From: Naasia lichenicola
GTDB lineage: Bacteria; Actinomycetota; Actinomycetes; Actinomycetales; Microbacteriaceae
Direction of reading: 5' to 3'
DNA length: 64,000 bases
Assembly (NCBI RefSeq): GCF_004801885.1
Contig: NZ_SSSM01000005.1
Location: 124,001-188,000, forward strand
The notes beneath the pieces were generated by a model. The model saw nothing but the letters and a program-made list of their open reading frames with translations. It did not search any database and was not told the DNA's origin. The translations under genes and the position numbers were made by a program. This document shows positions 17,696 to 26,907 of this stretch, in pieces (positions within the stretch are counted from its first letter, which is position 1; every line of letters begins with the position of its first letter).

Positions 17696-19122
17696 GCGTC
17701 GTCTCTCTCGTGCTGCTCCTGGTCGTGGTTCTCGTGCCGATCGCCGAGCCGGCCGAGTTCGCGGGGCTCCCAGCTCTCCCGGCGCCCTGCGGCGAGCTCG
17801 GAGAAGCCGACCGGCTCCGGCGCGGTGCCGCCGGTGGCGAAGCCGTCGTAGCCGATGCGCGCCTGCGAGGCGGGGTGGGCCATCCAGCTCTGCACGAGGT
17901 CGACGCGCACGTCCTCGAACCAGCGCCGGGACAGCTCCGCGGTCGGGAAGGCCGCGACGGCCTCCTCCCCGGCGACCAGACGGCCGACGAGGACGCGCTG
18001 ATCCGCCGGGCTGTCCGGCCATGTCTGCGCGAGGGCGTCGAGGCCGAGCCGATACGCGACACGGTCATCCGGCAGACCCGCCGGGCGCCAGCCGTCGCCC
18101 GGCTTGCCAGCGAGGCGGGCATCGACCCGGGCGGCGAGATCGATGCGCGCGGTCCCCGGCTGCGGCACGAGGAGGTCGGCGAGTCGGCGCAGGGTGGCCA
18201 GCTGGTCCTCCGTGAGGGCGAGCGGCGCGTACGTCGCATCGTCCGGCACTGCCCGTTCCGCGAAGTTGCTCCGCACCTCCACGTCGGTGCGCGACGACGC
18301 GATGAGACGCCCCCACTCCGCCGGAGTCTGCGGTGCGGGTTCGATGACGGTGTCCCAGAGCTCGACGATTGCCTTCGCCACCTCGTTCGGGCGCTCGTAC
18401 GCGATCAGGTGACCCGTCGACGGCAGCGGGACGAAGTGGGCGCGGGGGTAGACATCCTTGAGAAGGGCCGGCTGCGCCGTCGAGCCGAGGTCGTCGTCGT
18501 CATCGCCGGCGAGCACCGTGACCGGGAGGTCAAGCGTCCCCACCTCGTGGGAGATGTCCTCGCGACTGCCGACCTCAAGCCAGCCCCGCCACAGGCTCGG
18601 CGGGAAGCGGCTGAGCTGCTGAAGGGCGGAGGCCGAATCGGCGTCCGACAGCGAAGAGGCGATGTTGCCGGAAAGGAACTCCTGCGCCTGCTCCTCGTCG
18701 AGCGTGCTCTCGTCGGCGACCCAGCCGATCATGCGTACGCGGCGATTCTCGGACATCGGCTCTGGGCTCGGCGGCGAGGGCGCGAGCAGCACGGACCCCG
18801 CGAGACCGAACAGGCCCGACTCCCCATCGGGTCCGGTCCTGCCCGCGAGCACGTGGGCGGCGATGGCGGCCGCGATCTTGCCGCCCATGCTGTGGGCGAG
18901 GAGGATCCACGGACCTCCATCCGCTTCGCGGGCGATGGCTGCCAGTGCGGTGCGGGTCAGCGCGTCGACAGAGCCGTCCACGGCATCCGGCTCCCCCGCG
19001 GGTACGGCGAATTCGATGGGCACCAGGCGGAATCGGTCGTCCAGCGCTTCGCCGAGCGGTGCCGCGGCTGTCGCATCGAGTCCGAGGCCGGGCAGGAAGA
19101 AGACTGTGCAGACCGGCATCAT
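17692..19122 (-). CDS. Fusion: alpha/beta hydrolase plus gluconate 2-dehydrogenase subunit 3-like domain
   Basis: This is a 476-residue protein. Residues 1 to about 265 form an alpha/beta hydrolase: FLPGLGLDATA, LLAHSMGGKIAAAIA with the nucleophile Ser at 78, and PSTGHLIAYERP with the catalytic His. Residues from about 275 match the small subunit of gluconate 2-dehydrogenase-type oxidoreductases: APLALTEDQLATLRRLADLLVP, IDLAARVDARLAG and LSRRWFEDVRVDLVQSWMAHP. The gene is coupled by GTGA to the GMC dehydrogenase, the expected partner of such a small subunit. The hydrolase part could supply or remove the dehydrogenase substrate. TAGGCT ends 7 nt before the ATG. Confidence 0.8.
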   Translation of the reverse strand: MMPVCTVFFLPGLGLDATAAAPLGEALDDRFRLVPIEFAVPAGEPDAVDGSVDALTRTALAAIAREADGGPWILLAHSMGGKIAAAIAAHVLAGRTGPDGESGLFGLAGSVLLAPSPPSPEPMSENRRVRMIGWVADESTLDEEQAQEFLSGNIASSLSDADSASALQQLSRFPPSLWRGWLEVGSREDISHEVGTLDLPVTVLAGDDDDDLGSTAQPALLKDVYPRAHFVPLPSTGHLIAYERPNEVAKAIVELWDTVIEPAPQTPAEWGRLIASSRTDVEVRSNFAERAVPDDATYAPLALTEDQLATLRRLADLLVPQPGTARIDLAARVDARLAGKPGDGWRPAGLPDDRVAYRLGLDALAQTWPDSPADQRVLVGRLVAGEEAVAAFPTAELSRRWFEDVRVDLVQSWMAHPASQARIGYDGFATGGTAPEPVGFSELAAGRRESWEPRELGRLGDRHENHDQEQHERDDA

Positions 19123-19240
19123 TCGGCCGAGCCTACTTTTGAGAGAATCTCGAGCCTGTGAGTGCGCTGGTCATCGCCTGAGTCCGGATGGGGCTGGCGC
19201 TGAGCGCACATCGCCGGGTCGCACTCGTGCGCGATCTGCG

Positions 19241-20431
19241 CTAGCGCCGTAATGAACGGCTGCTCTCCAGCGCACCGGCCAGCAGTGCCGCCGCGACCCC
19301 CACCAGCACGAGCACGCAGAGGCCCCAGCGCAGACCGACCGAGTCGGTGACGACCCCGATGAGCGGGCTCGTGCCCAGGAAGCCCAGGCGCATCAGCCAG
19401 CTGACGATCGTCACGCCCGCCCCTTCGCTCATTCCCGGGATGGTCGCCGCCGCGGTGAGCGCGCTGGGCACGAGAGTGGCCGCCCCGTAGCCGGCAAACG
19501 CCAGTCCGACGAACAGCCGTCCCGAATCGGCCTGTGCCGTCACGACGAGGAGGCCGCCGATCGCCGTCAGGACACCGCCGAACCGCGAGACGTCGCGGCG
19601 GCCGAAGCACTGGATGAGCGGATCGCCGACGAAGCGCCCGATGCACTGGCTGCCGATAACCACCACGAAGCCGAGCCCCGCGAGATCAACGGGCTGTCCA
19701 CCGATGTCGACCGCCGCCATGGCCGCCCAGTTGTTCGCGATGTCCTCCACCGCGGTGCCGCAGATCGCCAGCACGACGAGCGGCATCGCGGCCACGAGCA
19801 CCACCCGCCACGATCGACCGGCCGCCCGCGCGGCCTCGTGCCCAGGTGATCGATCGGCACTGCTCGCGACCGGCCCGATGAGCGCCCCGCCGATCGCGAC
19901 GGAAGCGATCACCGCGAGGGCGACGAGGGCGAGGTAGGCGCGGATGTCCCAGCCCGCTGCAGCGGCCGCGGTGGACAGCGCGCCGCTCAGAACGCCGCCC
20001 AGGCTCCACAGCGCATGCATGGACGAGAGGATCGACCGGCGCACGGCGTCCTGCACCCGGATGCCGGCGACATTCTGCGCGACATCGACGACCGCGTCGA
20101 AGAAGCCGGCGAAGAAGATGGAGAGCGCGAACATCCATCCTTCGGTGATCCAGCCGACCGAGGCGATCGACGCGGCGAGCAGCACAGTGCCGAGGATGGC
20201 AACCCGGACCGGTCCGAAGCGGGCGATCAACGGTGCAGGCAGCGCGGACGACACGATGGCCCCGACGGCGAAGGACGCCACGATCACGCCGAACTCGGAG
20301 GCGCTCAACGCGAGCCGATCGGAGATCGTCGGATACCAGGGCAGGAGCGCGGCGAAGATCGCCCCGTTGCTGGCGAACATGGTTCCCACGCCGGCCGGCG
20401 CTTGGAGGGTGCGTCTGGTCTCACTCGTCAT
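19241..20431 (-). CDS. MFS transporter
   Basis: This 396-residue protein has 12 predicted membrane segments. The first-half motif reads LIARFGPVRVAILG and the second-half loop LIQCFGRRDVSRFGG; FFDAVVDVAQNVAG in helices 4-5 is typical of sugar- or FucP/YfkF-like carriers. ATG 20431 is chosen (a GTG at 20452 is possible). The start is only 12 bp from that of the divergent DeoR gene, so DeoR probably controls it. Confidence 0.82.
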   Translation of the reverse strand: MTSETRRTLQAPAGVGTMFASNGAIFAALLPWYPTISDRLALSASEFGVIVASFAVGAIVSSALPAPLIARFGPVRVAILGTVLLAASIASVGWITEGWMFALSIFFAGFFDAVVDVAQNVAGIRVQDAVRRSILSSMHALWSLGGVLSGALSTAAAAAGWDIRAYLALVALAVIASVAIGGALIGPVASSADRSPGHEAARAAGRSWRVVLVAAMPLVVLAICGTAVEDIANNWAAMAAVDIGGQPVDLAGLGFVVVIGSQCIGRFVGDPLIQCFGRRDVSRFGGVLTAIGGLLVVTAQADSGRLFVGLAFAGYGAATLVPSALTAAATIPGMSEGAGVTIVSWLMRLGFLGTSPLIGVVTDSVGLRWGLCVLVLVGVAAALLAGALESSRSLRR

Positions 20432-20443
20432 GACATGCACGCT

Positions 20444-21232
20444 ATGAACCACAATGATCAGATGCTGCGATCAGAACGCCAGAGAGTGATCATTCGGGCC
20501 GTCGACTCCGGCCGACGGACGATCGACGAGCTCGCGACCCTGACGGGCGTCTCGCCGATCAGCATCCGCCGGGATCTCACCGAGCTGTCCGAGCAGGGCG
20601 CGATCCGACGGGTCCGCGGCGGCGCGGCACCCGCTGCCAGTCGAGGTGCGGAATACCCGTTCGAGCTCCGCCGAGGCGAGGACTCGGACACGAAGCGGGC
20701 TCTGGCTCAGGTGGCCGCCTCGCTCATCAAGCCGGGCGACGCCGTCGTCATCGACAACGGGACCACGGCGCTCGCTGTCGCGCGACAGATCACCGGAATC
20801 GGCATCACCGCGATGGCGCTATCGCTGCATGCGGCCGCCGCCATGGCCGCGCAGCACGGCAACCAGGTGATCGTCCCCGGAGGCACGGTCGACCACGACG
20901 ATCTCGCCTTCACGAGCGCCGGCGCCGCCGAGGCGGTCGGTGCGATGCACTTCGACTTCGCCATCATCGGTGCCTGCGCGGCCGATCCGGACACCGGTCT
21001 GACAGTCGCAGGCTGGGGTGACGCTCAGGTCAAGCGCGCAGTGCTGAAAGCATCGCGCCGCGTCATCCTGGTGGCGACCGCCGACAAGTTCACTCGCACA
21101 GCCGCCCACAGATTCGGCACGATCCACGACCTCGACACCATCGTCACGACGGAGGACGCACCGACCGCCATGATCTACGACGCCCGCCGAGCAGGGGTGA
21201 ACGTCCTCTTCGCGGAGATGCCGAGAGCCTGA
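20444..21232 (+). CDS. DeoR family transcriptional regulator
   Basis: This protein of about 262 residues has an N-terminal DeoR helix-turn-helix: RSERQRVIIRAVDSGRRTID, GVSPISIRRDLTELSEQG and AIRRVRGGAA. The C-terminal effector domain (DAVVIDNGTTALAVARQI, HFDFAIIGACAADPDTGLTV, DKFTRTAAHRFG) belongs to the sugar-phosphate-isomerase-like fold that senses phosphorylated sugars. The start could also be ATG 20462, which gives the more usual MLRSERQ N-terminus. Divergent from and probably regulating the MFS gene. Confidence 0.88.
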   Translation: MNHNDQMLRSERQRVIIRAVDSGRRTIDELATLTGVSPISIRRDLTELSEQGAIRRVRGGAAPAASRGAEYPFELRRGEDSDTKRALAQVAASLIKPGDAVVIDNGTTALAVARQITGIGITAMALSLHAAAAMAAQHGNQVIVPGGTVDHDDLAFTSAGAAEAVGAMHFDFAIIGACAADPDTGLTVAGWGDAQVKRAVLKASRRVILVATADKFTRTAAHRFGTIHDLDTIVTTEDAPTAMIYDARRAGVNVLFAEMPRA

Positions 21233-21280
21233 GGCGAAGGTTCGCCGGCTTATGCCTCGTCGCGCTCCGGCTCCGACGCC

Positions 21281-22669
21281 TCAGCGGTCGAACGCGGCCC
21301 GCCGGCTGGCCAGGCGAAGATCGAGCTCACGCACCGCGACTGCCGCGAGCTGACCGAGATCGTCCAGCTCGGTGGGACCGAAGAGCCTGACCTCTCGGTC
21401 GAAGACGCAGAGGGTGCCGATGACATAGCCGTCGGCCGTGACGAGCGGCACGGAGGCGAAGCCGTGCAGCGAGCGATCCTGCTGCAGGAGCGGATTGAGC
21501 CGGAAGGCGGGATCCGCCTGGACGTCGGGGACGACGAACGGGATGCCCTGGGTCACCGAGATGCTGCAGATGGCGACGTTGCGGTCGACCTCAGAGATGT
21601 CGGCGCCTCGGCTCGACTTGAACCACTCCCGGTCGGTGTCGACTATGGAGAGCAGAGCGACGGGCACGTCCAGCAGTCGGCCGGCGAGATGGGTGATGCG
21701 GTCGAACGCCTCATCGGGAGGCGTGTCGAGGATGTTGTACCGGCGCACTGCGGCGAGTCGTCGATGCTCGTTCTCGGTGATCTGCTCCCGGTCGACCCGC
21801 CCGGAATCCACGATGTCCTGCACGAGCGAGCGCTGGAACTCGAGGGCGACCTCGTCGAGCCCCGGCCGCTCGTCCGGGCGACGCGCGGTCATCCTGCGGA
21901 GGATGCTTCGCAGGACCGAGGAGGTCTCCGGCGGGATCCAGGGATCGTCGCGCAGTCGGGCGGCCACCGTCTGGTGGATGTCGCCGGGGAATGCGACCTG
22001 CCCGCTCAGCGATTCGAGGAGTACCAGGCCGAGCGAGTAGATGTCGGAGGCGGTCGTGGGCGGCTCGCCTCGAGCCTGCTCCGGGCTGATGTAGGCGGCG
22101 GTGCCCGTCGTGGTGGCGCCCATCTCCTGGATGCCGATGACGCTGGCGATCCCGAAGTCGGCCAGCTTGCCCCGGATCCGGGTGGTGATCCGGCGATCGG
22201 CGAGCAGGACGTTCGCCGGCTTGATGTCGCGATGCAGGAAGCCGTGCTCGTGCACGTACTGCAGCCCCTCCGCGAGATCGAATCCGAGGTATGCGACCTG
22301 CTCGGAGCTGAGCGGGGCGTGCGCCTCGACGTGCCGCTTGAGGTCGACGCCGGGGATCCGCTCCATCACCAGATAGATCCGCGGGTTGCTGGGGTCCGAA
22401 TTGTCGACGCCCGCATCGAACAGCGTCGTGAGGGCGTAGTGATTCATCCCGGCGATCAGACGCGCTTCCGCCTCCTGCAGGCGGAGCTCGGCCGTGGTCG
22501 AGGCCTTGGCCCGGAACACCTTGACGGCGACCTCGCGCTGCAGGGCCGGATCACTCGCGCCGTAGACCACAGCCCTGCCGCCGCTGCCGATCACCTCGCC
22601 GATGACGTACCTGCCCGCGAGCAGCTGCGGCGGATCCCCTGGCCCGGATCGAGGGGGCAGGTTCGTCAT
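21281..22669 (-). CDS. Serine/threonine protein kinase with C-terminal GAF domain
   Basis: This is a 462-residue soluble protein. The kinase domain (about 18-275) has the glycine loop IGSGGRAVVYG, the catalytic Lys in VAVKVF at about 50, HRDIKPANV, DFGIAS and TAAYISPEQARG, so it looks active. Residues about 300-455 form a GAF domain (RYNILDTPPDEAFDRITHLA, CSISVTQGIPFVVPD, GTLCVFD) of the kind found in light, redox or nucleotide sensors. No membrane segment or PASTA repeats are present, unlike PknB. It probably senses a small cytoplasmic signal. The ribosome site GAGGAG is upstream. Confidence 0.9.
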   Translation of the reverse strand: MTNLPPRSGPGDPPQLLAGRYVIGEVIGSGGRAVVYGASDPALQREVAVKVFRAKASTTAELRLQEAEARLIAGMNHYALTTLFDAGVDNSDPSNPRIYLVMERIPGVDLKRHVEAHAPLSSEQVAYLGFDLAEGLQYVHEHGFLHRDIKPANVLLADRRITTRIRGKLADFGIASVIGIQEMGATTTGTAAYISPEQARGEPPTTASDIYSLGLVLLESLSGQVAFPGDIHQTVAARLRDDPWIPPETSSVLRSILRRMTARRPDERPGLDEVALEFQRSLVQDIVDSGRVDREQITENEHRRLAAVRRYNILDTPPDEAFDRITHLAGRLLDVPVALLSIVDTDREWFKSSRGADISEVDRNVAICSISVTQGIPFVVPDVQADPAFRLNPLLQQDRSLHGFASVPLVTADGYVIGTLCVFDREVRLFGPTELDDLGQLAAVAVRELDLRLASRRAAFDR

Positions 22670-22857
22670 GGTTCAGGCGCTCCTCGACGCGGCGCTCCGC
22701 GGAGTCGCAGATTCGGCAGTTCAGATGTTACGGCCCCCCTGTCGGGGGCGCGCACGATCCGAGGGAGCTGGGGCGCGTCGTGATCCAGAATTCACCAGGC
22801 CCGCGTCGCTACGATCTCGCGTGGGCACCCTCGCCCTCCCTCCCGGATCGGAACTCG

Positions 22858-23793
22858 ATGAAGACTTTCACTCTGCCCGGCACCGACATCGTCGCGCCGA
22901 ACGTCGTCCTCGGCGTGATGCGCATCGCGAAGAAGACCGACGACGAGGTGAAGGCGCTCGTGCGCGCAGCGCGCGATGCCGGCATCGACTTCTTCGATCA
23001 CGCGGACGTCTACGGCGACGAGCTGCACGGCTGCGAGACCCGATTCGCCGAGGCGCTGCAGCTCACGCCGTCGCAGCGAGACGAGATCACCATCCAGACC
23101 AAGGCGGGCATCGTCCGCGAGGGTCCGTACTTCGACTTCTCCTACGAGCACCTCATCGAGTCGGTCGACGGCTCGCTCGCCGCGCTGCAGACCGACCGCA
23201 TCGACATCCTGCTGCTGCACCGCCCCGACGCACTCGTCGAGCCGGATGAGGTCGCACGGGCGTTCGACGAGCTCGAAGCCGCCGGCAAGGTCCGCGCGTT
23301 CGGGGTCTCCAACCAGACACCGCGCCAGATCGAGCTGCTCAAGAAGTCGGTGCGCCAGCCGATCGTCGCCAATCAGCTGCAGCTCTCGATCACCCACTCC
23401 CCGATCGTCGCGCAGGGAGTCGCGGCGAACATGGCGGGCGAGGATCAGTCGCTCACCATCGACGGCGGAGGAATCGTGGACTACTGCCGCCTGAACGACA
23501 TCACCGTTCAGGCGTGGTCTCCCTTCCAGGCCGGCTTCTTCAATGGGGTGTTCCTCGGATCGCCCGACTACCCGGAGCTCAACGCGGCGATCGATCGGCT
23601 CGCCGCGAAGTACGACGTGCCGGCGATCGCCATCGCCACCGCCTGGATCACCCGACACCCGGCGCAGATGCAGGTGGTGCTCGGCACGACCAATCCCGAG
23701 CGCGTCACCGGTGCCGCCGCCGGATCGGACATCCCCTTGACCCGGGCCGAGTGGTACGAGCTGTTCCGGACCGCCGGCTACCGCGTGCCGTAG
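22858..23793 (+). CDS. Aldo/keto reductase
   Basis: This 311-residue AKR barrel protein has the expected length. The catalytic residues are visible: Asp and Tyr in DFFDHADVYGDEL, Lys in ITIQTKAGIV, then DILLLHRPD with the His. The cofactor loop has SNQTPRQIELL and, near the C-terminus, VLGTTNPERVTGAA. It resembles the YdhF-type group of NADPH-dependent reductases. The ATG at 22858 is the first codon giving a family-like N-terminus. A TACGAT hexamer about 45 bp upstream could be its -10. Confidence 0.87.
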   Translation: MKTFTLPGTDIVAPNVVLGVMRIAKKTDDEVKALVRAARDAGIDFFDHADVYGDELHGCETRFAEALQLTPSQRDEITIQTKAGIVREGPYFDFSYEHLIESVDGSLAALQTDRIDILLLHRPDALVEPDEVARAFDELEAAGKVRAFGVSNQTPRQIELLKKSVRQPIVANQLQLSITHSPIVAQGVAANMAGEDQSLTIDGGGIVDYCRLNDITVQAWSPFQAGFFNGVFLGSPDYPELNAAIDRLAAKYDVPAIAIATAWITRHPAQMQVVLGTTNPERVTGAAAGSDIPLTRAEWYELFRTAGYRVP

Positions 23794-23860
23794 CCCTCGA
23801 TTCCGGTCGCGAATCACCGTCCGGTTTCACTTCCTCCGAGCAGCCAGACTCCGAGTACTC

Positions 23861-23878
23861 TCACTACGGAGATAGTGA
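23861..23878. promoter_or_regulatory. Inverted repeat upstream of the CynX-type carrier
   Basis: TCACTA (23861-23866) and TAGTGA (23873-23878) are perfect inverted 6-bp arms around CGGAGA. The repeat lies just upstream of the GAGGAGG ribosome site. It may be an operator; the cognate regulator is not evident. Confidence 0.35.
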
Positions 23879-23899
23879 TCCCGGGGCGAGGAGGCTGCG

Positions 23900-25129
23900 G
23901 TGCGGAGCACTGAGACGCCGATCGTGCGGGCGCTGCCCTGGCTGATCCTCGCGGCCATCGTCCTGATCGGCTTGAGTCTGCGCGGACCTGTCGTCGCGGT
24001 CGCGCCGGTCGCCGGGCTGATCGGTGACGAGCTGGATCTCGACTCGGCACGGGTCGGCCTGCTCACCAGCCTCCCCCTGCTCTGCTTCGCGTTCGCGACA
24101 CCGCTGGCGTCCCTCATCATCGCCCGCGCCGGGCGGGACCTGTCCGCGTCGATCACGCTCGTGGGAGTGGTGATCGGCACGCTGATCCGCAGCTCCGACG
24201 GCGCCGTGTCCGCCTTCGTCGGCACCATCGTCCTCGGCATCTTCATCACCGTCGGCAACGTGGTGATCCCGCTGGTGATAGCCGACGAGATCCCGGCGGA
24301 GCGCTCGGGGATGGCCACCGGCGCGTACACCGCATCGCTCAACGTCGGCTCGGTGATCACGACGTTCGGCACGGCGCAGATCGCCGTCGCCCTGGGATGG
24401 CGCGCCGCTCTGGCGATCTGGGCAGGACTCGCAGTGGCCGCCCTCGCCGTCTGGCTGGCGGCGGCCGGACCGAAGGCGGCTCTCACGCCGCGGCCTCGTC
24501 AGCGGATGGACGCCGCGGCACGTGCGGCCGCTCCGCGGAGCGTCTCCTTCGGCATCGTCCTCGCCCTGGGGGTCGCCTTCGGGACTCAGGCGTTCGCGTT
24601 CTACGGCATGAGCGCCTGGCTGCCGAAGCTCCTCACCGACGAGCAGGGCTTCTCCGCCGAACAGGCAGGATCGGCGAGCGCGGTGTTCCAGCTGTTCGGC
24701 ATCGCCGGTGCGCTCACCCTCCCCCTCCTCGTCCGATGGCTCGGACGGCGGGCCGGCATCCTGACGGTCCTCGCGTTCTGGCTCAGCGTGCCCATCGGTC
24801 TGCTGATCGCCCCGCAGGCCTGGCCGATCTGGACGATCACCGGCGGCCTCGCGCAGGGCGGGGGGATCACGATGATGTTCCTGCTAGTGGTGGCCCTCAG
24901 CCAGGGCGCCCGCGGAGGACGCGCCTCCGCGACCGTCCAGGGAGTCGGCTACGCGATCGCGGCGACAGCGCCGGCCACCCTCGGCGCCCTCCGCGACTCC
25001 ACCGGAGCGTGGACCCTGTCCTTGATCGCCGTCGCCGTCTCGGTCCTCGTCGCCGCCGCGTTCGGCCTCGTCACGGTCGCGGGCATCGCGAAGACCGCGG
25101 CCCTGCCGTCCGACCGAATCCCGGACTGA
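23900..25129 (+). CDS. MFS transporter, CynX/NimT type
   Basis: This 409-residue carrier has about 12 membrane segments. LIGLSLRGPVVAVAPV in helix 1 and LPLLCFAFATPLASLI in helix 2 are characteristic of the CynX/NimT group, whose members move cyanate, nitroimidazoles or other small molecules. The second half begins at SVSFGIVLALGVAFGTQAFA with AWLPKLL. GTG 23900 follows a strong GAGGAGG site by 6 nt. The APH-like gene follows after 40 bp and may be co-transcribed. Confidence 0.85.
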   Translation: MRSTETPIVRALPWLILAAIVLIGLSLRGPVVAVAPVAGLIGDELDLDSARVGLLTSLPLLCFAFATPLASLIIARAGRDLSASITLVGVVIGTLIRSSDGAVSAFVGTIVLGIFITVGNVVIPLVIADEIPAERSGMATGAYTASLNVGSVITTFGTAQIAVALGWRAALAIWAGLAVAALAVWLAAAGPKAALTPRPRQRMDAAARAAAPRSVSFGIVLALGVAFGTQAFAFYGMSAWLPKLLTDEQGFSAEQAGSASAVFQLFGIAGALTLPLLVRWLGRRAGILTVLAFWLSVPIGLLIAPQAWPIWTITGGLAQGGGITMMFLLVVALSQGARGGRASATVQGVGYAIAATAPATLGALRDSTGAWTLSLIAVAVSVLVAAAFGLVTVAGIAKTAALPSDRIPD

Positions 25130-25169
25130 CGGCCGGGGCCTGCGGAGGGGCGGATAGGGTCGGAAGCCG

Positions 25170-26099
25170 ATGAGCGTCTCGATCCCCTCCCGCCTCGTCG
25201 CCCACGCGGCCGACCCGCGATGGGCCGGATGGCTCGACCGGCTGCCGCGCCTGATCGACGACCTGCTCGGCGAATGGCAGCTCACGACAGAGAGCGAGCC
25301 TGTCGCCGGAACCGCCGCCATCGTCCTCCCCGTGCGCACCGGTGAAGGCGAGGCCACCGTACTCAAGGTGAGCTGGCCGCACTGGGAGGCCGAGACGGAG
25401 CACCTCGCCCTGCGCTACTGGGCGGGCGACGGAGCGGTGCGACTGCTGCGCGCCGATCCACGCCGCTTCGCGCTCCTCCTCGAGCGAGCCGACGACCGAC
25501 GCGATCTGCGGAAGCTGCGGGTACGCGAGGCGATCGAGGTCGTCGCGTCGCTCTACCCGCGTCTGCATCGAACCCCGCCTCCGCAGCTGCGCACACTCTC
25601 GTGGCTCGCCGCCGATTGGGCGGAGCGGCTCCCCCGGCTGATCGCGCACGGAGGGATGCCGCGGCGCATCGTCGAGCATGCCGTCTCGCTCGCGCGCGAC
25701 TTCAGCCGCGACCCCGCAACGGACGGCACGCTCATCCACACCGATCTGCATTATGAGAACGTGCTCGGATCGCTCCGTGACGACGCTCGTCAGGACCATC
25801 GCGGATGGCTGGTCATCGACCCCAAGCCGCTGTCCGGCGACCCCTGCTACGAGGTGGGCCCGCTGCTCGGCAACCGATGGGACGAGCTGGTCGGCGCCGA
25901 TCTCGGAGCGAACCTCCGGGGCGGCGTCCTCGACCGCCTGTACACCGCGGTGGACGCAGCGGGGCTGGACGAGGACAGGACACGCGACTGGTCGCTGGTC
26001 CGCGAGGTGGTTCGGGTGCTCTGGGCGGTGGAGGAGGACGCCCTCGAGAAGGACGACCTCGACCGAGCCGTCACCATCGCGAAGGCCATGCAGCGCTGA
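25170..26099 (+). CDS. Aminoglycoside O-phosphotransferase, APH(6)/streptomycin-kinase-like
   Basis: This 309-residue kinase of the APH fold shows an N-lobe with VLKVSWPHWEAETEHLALRY, a catalytic loop LIHTDLHYENVLG and the metal-binding VIDPKPLSGDPCYEVGPLL. This is the hydroxyurea/streptomycin 6-phosphotransferase family pattern. Chromosomal actinomycete members are common and may phosphorylate metabolites rather than confer resistance. TAGGGT ends 9 nt before the ATG, so the leader is very short. Confidence 0.85.
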   Translation: MSVSIPSRLVAHAADPRWAGWLDRLPRLIDDLLGEWQLTTESEPVAGTAAIVLPVRTGEGEATVLKVSWPHWEAETEHLALRYWAGDGAVRLLRADPRRFALLLERADDRRDLRKLRVREAIEVVASLYPRLHRTPPPQLRTLSWLAADWAERLPRLIAHGGMPRRIVEHAVSLARDFSRDPATDGTLIHTDLHYENVLGSLRDDARQDHRGWLVIDPKPLSGDPCYEVGPLLGNRWDELVGADLGANLRGGVLDRLYTAVDAAGLDEDRTRDWSLVREVVRVLWAVEEDALEKDDLDRAVTIAKAMQR

Positions 26100-26137
26100 G
26101 CTCGACCCGTCGTCGGCCTGCGAGTGCGGTGCGGCGA

Positions 26138-26854
26138 CTAGCGTCCGGCCGCAGCCTTCTCGACCGCCGACACCGCCGCCTCCACGCCGGCGTTCCAGGG
26201 TGCACCGTGGCCGGGGAGCACCCAGGTCGCTCCCGTCGTCACGAGTGCGCGGAGCGATGCGACGGCTTCGTCGGGCTCGTCGGTGAACGGTGCTGGCTGC
26301 GGTCCCCGCTCCCCCGTCAGGACGTGCCGGGTGGTGAGCGCGTCGCCGACGAAGACGGCGTCGACGGACGGCACATGGATGGCGATGCTGCCCTCGGAGT
26401 GACCCGGCAGGCCGATGATGCGCGGCGATCCGGGAAGGTCGAGGACATCGCCGTCGGCGACCTCGACCACCTCGGTCAGCCAGGTGGTGCGCAGGCCGCC
26501 CTTGCGCATCGAGTAGCCGAGGAAGCCGAGCAGGGCGAGGCCCATGCTCTGCTTGCCGGCCTTCGGCCTGGGCCCGCCCTTGGCACGGGAGGCGTCGGCG
26601 GAATGGATGTAGATCGGCACGCCGTGGTCGCGACGGAGTCGCTCGGCGAAGCCGATGTGGTCGGAGTCGCCGTGCGTGAGGATCAGCCCCTTGACGTCGG
26701 CGAGCGAGCGGCCCATCGAGCCGAGCTCGACGAGCAGCTCCTGCCAGTGGCCGGCGAGGCCTGCGTCGATGACGAGGACTCCGTCCGTTGTGTCGACGAG
26801 GTAGACCGCGACGATGTCGTTGCCGATGCGGTGAAGTGAGGGCGCGAGTTCCAT
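26138..26854 (-). CDS. MBL-fold metallo-hydrolase
   Basis: This 238-residue metallo-beta-lactamase-fold protein has the metal motif ILTHGDSDHIG (HxDxDH-like, with a Gly after the first His), GLPGHSEGSIA, VFVGDAL and VLPGHGAPW. It lacks a signal peptide. The gene is divergent from a TetR regulator gene, and the operator half-sites overlap its start codon. Its substrate is unknown; family members hydrolyse thioesters, lactones and other small molecules. Confidence 0.85.
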   Translation of the reverse strand: MELAPSLHRIGNDIVAVYLVDTTDGVLVIDAGLAGHWQELLVELGSMGRSLADVKGLILTHGDSDHIGFAERLRRDHGVPIYIHSADASRAKGGPRPKAGKQSMGLALLGFLGYSMRKGGLRTTWLTEVVEVADGDVLDLPGSPRIIGLPGHSEGSIAIHVPSVDAVFVGDALTTRHVLTGERGPQPAPFTDEPDEAVASLRALVTTGATWVLPGHGAPWNAGVEAAVSAVEKAAAGR

Positions 26855-26884
26855 GATGGCTACGCTACATAGCCATCATGGCTA
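26853..26884. promoter_or_regulatory. TetR operator region with three ATGGCTA half-sites
   Basis: ATGATGGCTA (26853-26862) and TAGCCATCAT (26870-26879) are perfect inverted 10-bp arms with a 7-bp spacer. A third half-site, ATGGCTA (26878-26884), forms a tighter palindrome with the second. The region covers the MBL start codon. A minus-strand TTGACA (26891-26886) lies next to it. Confidence 0.65.
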
Positions 26885-26907
26885 CTGTCAATAGCTATAC
26901 TGGTGCG

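Noticed and set aside
21233-21280. Hairpin GGCGAA/TTCGCC as a terminator between DeoR and kinase genes
   Set aside because: Six-base arms with a two-base loop are too weak to call in GC-rich DNA.
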